DNA of 41,687 bases from Balneolaceae bacterium (GTDB taxonomy: Bacteria; Bacteroidota; Rhodothermia; Balneolales; Balneolaceae). A program made the translations under genes and the position numbers. Location of the stretch: positions 1-41,687 of the forward strand of contig REDS01000075.1 in NCBI GenBank assembly GCA_007693395.1, in the 5' to 3' direction. The number at the start of each line of letters is the position of its first letter. Positions within the stretch are counted from its first letter, which is position 1. Of the stretch, positions 36,398 to 41,687 are shown piece after piece. A model generated the notes under the pieces. It saw nothing but the letters and a program-made list of their open reading frames with translations. It did no database searches and was not told where the DNA came from.

Positions 36398-37516
36398 ATG
36401 AACCCCAAAACTGATAAAATCTGGATGCAGAGAGCCCTCAGCCTTGCCGGCAAAGGAGAGGGTTTTGTTTCGCCAAATCCTTTGGTGGGTTGCGTCATTG
36501 TATCGGCCGATGGCGATCTGATTGGGGAGGGATTTCATGAGAGGTTTGGGAAAGAACATGCAGAGGTGAACGCCATCAACAGTGTGGCAGATCGATCAAA
36601 GCTAAAAGGAGCAACGCTATACGTAACGCTGGAGCCGTGTGCTCACCACGGTAAAACACCGCCATGCGCTGATCTCATTGCTGATTTGCCATTTGCACGG
36701 GTTGTAGCCGCCATGAAGGATCCAACAGAAAAGGTGAGCGGAAAAGGGTTGGAAAAAATTAAAGCCAGCGGTAAGCAGACAGATGTTGGAGTTTTAAAGA
36801 GTGAGGCCGGGCGTCTAAATGAAAAATGGTTGCATTATATTGAGTTAGGCAGGCCCTTCATCACTCTGAAAATTGCCCAAACAGCTGATGGATATATTGC
36901 TGCACCAAATGGTGAATCGAAGTGGATCTCCTGCAAAGAGTCGCGCGCGCTTGTGCACCTGTGGAGAAGCCGTTACGATGCAGTAATGGTGGGCAGAACT
37001 ACTGCTCTGCACGACAATCCATCCTTAACGGTACGCCTTGCAGAAGGGCGGCAACCCAGACGTGTGGTAATAGACGGGCCGTTTGAGTTACCCAAAAATC
37101 TCAACCTCTTTTCAGATCAGTTTGAAGAAAAGACCATTGTGATCACCCATAACAGGGAGAAGAGCGATGCCGACGTCGATCCGATGCTCAAGATGTTTCA
37201 AAGCAACTATTTCAGGGGAGAAGTGCTGGTTGCTGATAAACTCGAAGGCCATGTAAACCTTAAACAGGCCATGCGGCTTCTTGCTGAAAATGGAATTACA
37301 TCGCTGCTTGTGGAAGGGGGGCAGCAGCTTTCAACAGCGCTCATTAAAAAAGGGCTGGTTGACAGACTGCAGCTTTTTATCGCGCCAAAATTATTGGGAG
37401 GCGGAACCAAATCGGTTTTTGGCCTTGGGAAGAACCGTATGGAAGATGTTATTCCATTCAAGTCATTTGAGTGGAGCCAATCAGGAACAGACATGTTATT
37501 AACAGCAGATTTATAA
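36398..37516 (+). CDS. ribD: Riboflavin biosynthesis deaminase/reductase
   Basis: Catalyses steps 2 and 3 of riboflavin synthesis: deamination of the pyrimidine and NADPH reduction of the ribosyl side chain. From ATG 36398 it is 372 aa (E. coli 367). The deaminase domain has zinc ligands His54 (HAEVNAI), Cys81 and Cys90 (TLEPCAHHGKTPPC), and catalytic Glu56. The reductase domain starts near residue 150 with FITLKIAQTADGYIA and has GRTTALHDNPSLTVR and LLVEGGQQL. The frame opens upstream at a TTG, but that stretch has no homology, so I chose 36398. ribE follows after 4 bp. I see no FMN riboswitch in the 147 bp before ribD. Confidence 0.95.
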   Translation: MNPKTDKIWMQRALSLAGKGEGFVSPNPLVGCVIVSADGDLIGEGFHERFGKEHAEVNAINSVADRSKLKGATLYVTLEPCAHHGKTPPCADLIADLPFARVVAAMKDPTEKVSGKGLEKIKASGKQTDVGVLKSEAGRLNEKWLHYIELGRPFITLKIAQTADGYIAAPNGESKWISCKESRALVHLWRSRYDAVMVGRTTALHDNPSLTVRLAEGRQPRRVVIDGPFELPKNLNLFSDQFEEKTIVITHNREKSDADVDPMLKMFQSNYFRGEVLVADKLEGHVNLKQAMRLLAENGITSLLVEGGQQLSTALIKKGLVDRLQLFIAPKLLGGGTKSVFGLGKNRMEDVIPFKSFEWSQSGTDMLLTADL

Positions 37517-37520
37517 AATT

Positions 37521-38117
37521 ATGTTTACAGGAATTGTATCAGAAGTTGGAACCGTACAAACTATCAAAGAGATGGAAGGGGCTAAGCAGCTCTCCATCAA
37601 AGCGTCGTTTACAGACACCGTTCATGTGGATGAGAGCATCGCCGTTAACGGTGTTTGCCTAACTGTGGTCTCTTTTGATGACGAACAGTTTACAGTTCAG
37701 TGTGTGGATGAAACCCTCAGAAAGACCAATCTTGGTAAACTTAGCATTGGCAGCCCGGTTAACCTTGAGCGATCTCTTACCCTCGAAAAAGCCATTGAAG
37801 GGCATATTGTGCAGGGGCATGTGGATACTGTTGGCACCATCACAAAAATTGACAAGCAGGGAGCCGATCTTCTGCTGAAGATTAAATTTCCGGAAGAGTT
37901 TGATGACTACATTGTTGGAAGGGGAAGTGTTGCGATGGATGGCATTAGCCTTACGGTTGCCAGAGATGAGCCCGGAAGTGAATTCACAGTTGCGATCATT
38001 CCCTATACGTGGGATTACACCAACCTGAAAGACAAGAAAGTTGGCGATTTGGTAAACATAGAGTTTGATGTATTTGGTAAATATATCATCAAATATCTGG
38101 AAAAAAGAGGCCTCTGA
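37521..38117 (+). CDS. ribE: Riboflavin synthase, alpha subunit
   Basis: Joins two molecules of 6,7-dimethyl-8-ribityllumazine to give riboflavin. The 198-aa product shows the family's two tandem lumazine-binding repeats: residues 1-97, starting MFTGIVSEVGTV with SIAVNGVCLTVVSF, and 98-198, starting GHVDTVGTI with GSVAMDGISLTVA. Length is typical (about 200 aa). It lies 4 bp after ribD. The other riboflavin genes (ribAB, ribH) are not in the window. It converges on the epimerase gene with 26 bp between stops. Confidence 0.96.
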   Translation: MFTGIVSEVGTVQTIKEMEGAKQLSIKASFTDTVHVDESIAVNGVCLTVVSFDDEQFTVQCVDETLRKTNLGKLSIGSPVNLERSLTLEKAIEGHIVQGHVDTVGTITKIDKQGADLLLKIKFPEEFDDYIVGRGSVAMDGISLTVARDEPGSEFTVAIIPYTWDYTNLKDKKVGDLVNIEFDVFGKYIIKYLEKRGL

Positions 38118-38143
38118 GAGGTAAATAGCCACGGCTTGATATC

Positions 38144-38548
38144 TTAGTCATCATCAACCGTCTGGCATAACTCAACCAAAACGCCATTACTCTCTTTTGG
38201 ATGGAGGAATACAATTTTTTTATTGTCAGCTCCGGCTGATGGGGTTTCATTCAGAAGAGTGAACCCCTCTTTTTTCAGCCGGGCAATTTCCTCTTCAAGG
38301 TTGCTCACTTCAAATGCAACATGGTGCAGGCCTTCGCCACGCTTACTGATAAATTTCCGGATTACAGACTCAGAATTGGTAGCCCCAAGCAGTTCCACTT
38401 TTGATTCGCCGGTTTTAAAAAATGCCGTTTCTACAGATTGTTCCACAACCACTTCCCTCTTATAACATGGCCGGTTGAGAAGTTTTTCATATGTGGATAT
38501 GGCTGATTCCAGGTCGCTGACGGCAATGCCAATATGGTCTATATGCAT
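38144..38548 (-). CDS. mce: Methylmalonyl-CoA epimerase
   Basis: Interconverts the R and S forms of methylmalonyl-CoA, linking propionate metabolism with succinyl-CoA. The 134-aa vicinal-oxygen-chelate product has the N-terminal HIDHIGIAVSDLESAI, then FFKTGESKVELLGAT (44-57) and GEGLHHVAFEVSNLEEEI (71-88). Metal ligands are expected at His5, His76 and Glu126 (VLVELCQ). It fits the family in length. With the PduO adenosyltransferase at 4577-5122, it supports a B12-dependent methylmalonyl-CoA route in this organism. The mutase genes are outside the window. Confidence 0.93.
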   Translation of the reverse strand: MHIDHIGIAVSDLESAISTYEKLLNRPCYKREVVVEQSVETAFFKTGESKVELLGATNSESVIRKFISKRGEGLHHVAFEVSNLEEEIARLKKEGFTLLNETPSAGADNKKIVFLHPKESNGVLVELCQTVDDD

Positions 38549-38625
38549 AGTTTTTCAATTAGTTTTTTGGGGTGTAACAAAATAGAGAAAGCATCAAGAA
38601 ATTACTCATCGGTTTAAACTTAAAA

Positions 38626-38652
38626 TTGTCACACAAGGGCAGTTTGTATAAA
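38626..38652 (+). promoter_or_regulatory. Candidate promoter of the Ser/Thr kinase gene
   Basis: TTGTCA (38626-38631) and TATAAA (38647-38652) are separated by 15 bp, in the 162-bp gap before the kinase gene. The spacing is a little short for sigma-70. The predicted transcript would start about 50 bp before the ATG at 38711. Confidence 0.3.
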
Positions 38653-38710
38653 TTATCCTGATCTCAAACCTTCACTAACTCAGTGTTTTCACATCTATTC
38701 GTAGTATCTC

Positions 38711-41584
38711 ATGAGCAATCAAAACAGCAGTGACTGGGAAAAACTGGCTGAACTGTATGAACAGGCAACCGGATTATCAGCAGAGGAACAAAAAGCATTC
38801 GTAAATGAGAAATGCCCTGATCCGTTACTTAGAAAAGAGCTGCTGACGTTGCTCAAAGTGGACGAATCTTCAGAAAAATATTTTGAAGATATGGCCTCCG
38901 ATTTGATCTCCTCTGCCTACGATGAACTTTCAGATTTACCACCCGAAACAGGCCAGGCGGGATCATACCGAATAGTAAAGAAGATTGGCCGCGGTGGCAT
39001 GGGGTCGGTTTATCTTGCCGAGCGATCTGATGATGTTTACAAAAGAGAAGTGGCCGTAAAGATATTACGGAAAGGAATGGACAGTGAAGATATACTCGCC
39101 AGATTCAACAGAGAACGGCAAATTCTTGCTCAATTCAGCCATCCGAATATCACTCATTTAATAGATGGCGGACTTACGGATGATGGCCGCCCTTACTTTG
39201 TGATGGAATATGTGGAGGGTACACCTATCACAGAGTATTGTGATACAAACAGATTGTCCATTCGTGACAGATTAGGTCTCTTTACCCAGGTTTGTGAAGC
39301 GCTGCAATATGCGCATCAAAATCTGGTTATCCATCGTGATCTTAAACCGGGCAACATTCTGGTTACGACAGATGGTCAGGTTAAACTGCTCGATTTCGGT
39401 ATTGCCAAACTTGTGGATGAATCGGACGATCCGATTTTAACAAGAACCGGTTTTCGCCTCTTAACGCCGGAATATGCAAGTCCGGAGCAGATCCACGGCA
39501 AGCAGGTAAACACTTCAACGGATATTTATCAGCTCGGTATGGTGCTGTATAAGTTGCTGTGCGGAAAGCTCCCTTTCACTTTCAATGGAAACTCGATGCT
39601 CGAAACAGAACGAATTATCCTGGAGGAAGAACCGCTGCGGCCAAGTGCGAAAGTTGGTGAGATTGAGCCGGAAGAGCTGGATGAAGTCTGTAAATCCCGT
39701 TCAACTAACCGAAATCTGCTTAAGAATGAAATCAGTGGTGATCTTGATACCATCATACTGAAAGCGCTCAATAAAGAAACGGCGCTCAGGTATAGTTCTT
39801 CTGAGCAGCTTAACAGGGATATACTTAACTACCTGAATGATCTCCCGATAATTGCTCGTCCGGAATCACGAGCGTACAGGATGAAAAAATTTGTCCGAAG
39901 AAATAAACTCGGGGTGGTATTGGGAGCACTGAGTACGATACTATTTTTTGCCGGTATCGGGGGCGTGTTGTGGCAGGCCAATCAAACCAGAATTGAAGCA
40001 GAACGGGCTCTGTTTGAATCGGAGCGGGCCACGGCTGTAAAAGAATTCCTCACCAATATGATTACAGCCGCAAATCCATATGTGGCAGAAGGGGAGTATC
40101 CTTCGGTGTTCGATATTCTTGAACAGGGCTCTGCAATGGTTGAAACCGAACTCGCCGAAAGGCCCGGCCTGGCAGCTGAGATGCACGGTGTAATCGGGAA
40201 TACATTTTTTGGCCTGGGCGAGATTGACAGAGCCAGGGATCACTTCGAGAGATCGCTCCAGTTAATTGATGAAGGGGCCGAAATTGATCCTGTAACACAC
40301 AGCGAAATTCGGTATGAATATGCATTTACACTAAACCTGGCCAGCAGATTTGATGACGCCATTGATATAGTACAAGAGACACTTCAGGATTTACGTTCAC
40401 TAAACCGGGATACTAACCTGCTCCAAAGTCAGCTTCTTCTGGTTCTTCATGATTCTCGAAGTATACTGGCCGATTACGAAGGTGCACATGAGAGTGCTCT
40501 ACAGGCAGTTGACCTTGCGTGTGAAGGGGATCTTGAGAAAAGTAGCGGATGTATCATGGCACTGCTGTACCTGAATGCAGCCAAAGGGCACCTTGGAATG
40601 CGCGAAGAAGCTCTTGGCGTGGTTGAACGGGCATGGAATATTTCGGAAAATCTTTATGGCGGAACATCGCACCCAACCCTGATAAATGCATCCAGAGTTT
40701 ATGGAAATGCACTTTATGAAAATCTGGAATACCAGCGATCGATTGACATGCTGCAGACTATGACAGAGCTATCCTATGATCTGTATGGTGAGCGCAGTTT
40801 TGACTACGCGCGGGCACGGGAAGATCTTGCGAGGGCGTATCATGCAGCAGGCAAACCACATATTTCACTCCCCATTTTAGAAGAGGTACTTGAAATTGGG
40901 AGTGAAGCAGCTCCACGAAATTCACTGATTACTGTATGGTTGGTAAGAATTATTCAGACTGCTGCCGAGCTTCATCTGCCCGAAAGAGCGATGGCTGCTG
41001 AACAGTATTTCGAAGAACATATACCCGATATGATCCCGCCCAGAACCATGAATGTTCTGGAGATGCAGCGTTTGCGAATGCAAATAAATCATCCAGGGTT
41101 TCTGCCGGATTTGGAATTAAACCTGAGTCAACAGCTCGATCGGGCCCGTGAAACCGGCGATGTTCTGATCTGGTCGCACCTTCTGCTTACAGGGGCATCA
41201 GCTGAAATTGATGCTGGTAATGCTGAAATGGCTGAAGTATATCTCAATGAATATAAAGAGATCGTTAGCGGATTGGCCGCCGCAGATACCAGGCCAGCGA
41301 CTGAAAAGTTATTAGAAGCCCGGCTGTTTGCATTGAAAGGTGACCTGAGAAGTGCAGAGGGCTACGCAGAGGAATCACTGTCCTTTTTGATGGAAATAGG
41401 CCATGAAAATGACAGTCCGCACATTGCACAAGCCAATGCTGTTTTGGGTGGCATTCGATGTGAAGCGGGCAGCCCCGATGAGGGACGGTTACTTATGAAT
41501 GAGTCTCTGGAATACTGGAGCAGTATTGCCGAATCGGCAGCCGGTAAACAGAAAATGAACCATCTTGCAGCGAGTTGTTTATAA
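38711..41584 (+). CDS. Membrane Ser/Thr protein kinase with TPR sensor domain
   Basis: A 957-aa Hanks-type kinase. Residues 1-80 are a helical N-terminal region of unknown role. The kinase domain (about 86-375) has the glycine loop IGRGGMGSVY (92-101), Lys117, HRDLKPGN with Asp210, the DFG motif at 228-230 and the substrate-binding TPEYASPEQ. All catalytic residues are present, so it should be active. A single membrane helix (about 400-421) separates it from a C-terminal part (about 430-957) made of TPR-like helical repeats that probably faces the periplasm. This layout is common in Rhodothermota, Acidobacteria and Planctomycetes. Targets are unknown. Confidence 0.94.
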   Translation: MSNQNSSDWEKLAELYEQATGLSAEEQKAFVNEKCPDPLLRKELLTLLKVDESSEKYFEDMASDLISSAYDELSDLPPETGQAGSYRIVKKIGRGGMGSVYLAERSDDVYKREVAVKILRKGMDSEDILARFNRERQILAQFSHPNITHLIDGGLTDDGRPYFVMEYVEGTPITEYCDTNRLSIRDRLGLFTQVCEALQYAHQNLVIHRDLKPGNILVTTDGQVKLLDFGIAKLVDESDDPILTRTGFRLLTPEYASPEQIHGKQVNTSTDIYQLGMVLYKLLCGKLPFTFNGNSMLETERIILEEEPLRPSAKVGEIEPEELDEVCKSRSTNRNLLKNEISGDLDTIILKALNKETALRYSSSEQLNRDILNYLNDLPIIARPESRAYRMKKFVRRNKLGVVLGALSTILFFAGIGGVLWQANQTRIEAERALFESERATAVKEFLTNMITAANPYVAEGEYPSVFDILEQGSAMVETELAERPGLAAEMHGVIGNTFFGLGEIDRARDHFERSLQLIDEGAEIDPVTHSEIRYEYAFTLNLASRFDDAIDIVQETLQDLRSLNRDTNLLQSQLLLVLHDSRSILADYEGAHESALQAVDLACEGDLEKSSGCIMALLYLNAAKGHLGMREEALGVVERAWNISENLYGGTSHPTLINASRVYGNALYENLEYQRSIDMLQTMTELSYDLYGERSFDYARAREDLARAYHAAGKPHISLPILEEVLEIGSEAAPRNSLITVWLVRIIQTAAELHLPERAMAAEQYFEEHIPDMIPPRTMNVLEMQRLRMQINHPGFLPDLELNLSQQLDRARETGDVLIWSHLLLTGASAEIDAGNAEMAEVYLNEYKEIVSGLAAADTRPATEKLLEARLFALKGDLRSAEGYAEESLSFLMEIGHENDSPHIAQANAVLGGIRCEAGSPDEGRLLMNESLEYWSSIAESAAGKQKMNHLAASCL

Positions 41585-41610
41585 CTCTATATATTTCACA
41601 GAAGTGATAA

Positions 41611-41687
41611 ATGATTATGCCAATATTTAAAGCCGCAGCCATACAACTAAACAGCCAGCCCGATCTTGATAAAAACTTGCAGGCTAT
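41611..41687 (+). CDS. Carbon-nitrogen hydrolase (nitrilase family), partial
   Basis: The frame opens at ATG 41611 (a second ATG at 41617) and runs off the right edge. The visible N-terminus, PIFKAAAIQLNSQPDLDKNL, matches the conserved first strand and helix of nitrilase/amidase proteins (AAxQLNSxPDxxxN). The catalytic Glu-Lys-Cys residues lie outside the window, so the subtype cannot be named. It lies 26 bp after the kinase gene and may share its transcript. Confidence 0.8.
   Translation, partial: MIMPIFKAAAIQLNSQPDLDKNLQA

Overview
The window looks like ordinary chromosomal DNA from a Gram-negative member of the Bacteroidota/Rhodothermota/Balneolota group; a Balneolaceae-like organism is my best guess. 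This rests on gene content only. The signs are a Bacteroidetes-type sdhCAB with one fused cytochrome b subunit, weak Shine-Dalgarno sites, an HQLGTP-type histidine kinase, a DUF4296-like lipoprotein, a GTP-dependent PEP carboxykinase, and a very large Ser/Thr kinase with a TPR tail. I see no insertion sequence, prophage, CRISPR array, restriction system or recognisable defence island. Nearly all genes are core metabolism or cell-envelope genes.

Layout. 1-128 is the 3' end of a membrane protein. 156-5789 is a minus-strand run: IMPACT/YigZ protein, PduO-type cobalamin adenosyltransferase, glmM, yicC, gmk, rpoZ, coaBC. 5988-9396 is sdhC-sdhA-sdhB, closed by a strong terminator. 9501-12201 holds an outer-membrane beta-barrel gene and recQ. 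12198-13699 (minus) holds a DUF4296/SPOR lipoprotein and a short-chain dehydrogenase. coaX (plus) converges on a minus-strand amidase-udk pair, followed by pckG (minus) with its terminator. 18754-21340 (plus) holds a patatin-like lipase, an M48/Ste24-like membrane protease and a small membrane protein. An enoyl-CoA hydratase-like gene and cutA (minus) precede tRNA-Leu(UAG), then tig-clpP-clpX and a membrane histidine kinase that converges on an ECF sigma factor. 28221-31691 (minus) holds a CPBP protease and the tightly overlapping aroC, TPR and LysM/RlpA genes. 31938-36250 (plus) holds an Mla-like lipid transporter (permease, ATPase, MCE protein) and a PpiD-like periplasmic chaperone. ribD-ribE follow, then methylmalonyl-CoA epimerase (minus), the 957-residue kinase-TPR protein, and the start of a nitrilase-family gene.

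Shared themes. Two coenzyme A genes (coaBC, coaX) and two riboflavin genes are present. An adenosyltransferase and an epimerase suggest B12-dependent methylmalonyl-CoA metabolism, although the mutase is not in the window. Protein quality control is strong: trigger factor, ClpXP, an M48 protease, a CPBP protease and a PpiD-like chaperone. Envelope upkeep includes an amidase, a LysM/RlpA protein, a SPOR lipoprotein and Mla-type transport.

I did not find a clearly new system. The best leads are a ClpP whose catalytic-triad aspartate reads as asparagine, paired with a ClpX whose ClpP-docking tripeptide is MGF; a four-LysM RlpA-like protein locked in an overlapping operon; a DUF4296-SPOR fusion lipoprotein; and a structured stretch between clpX and the histidine kinase.
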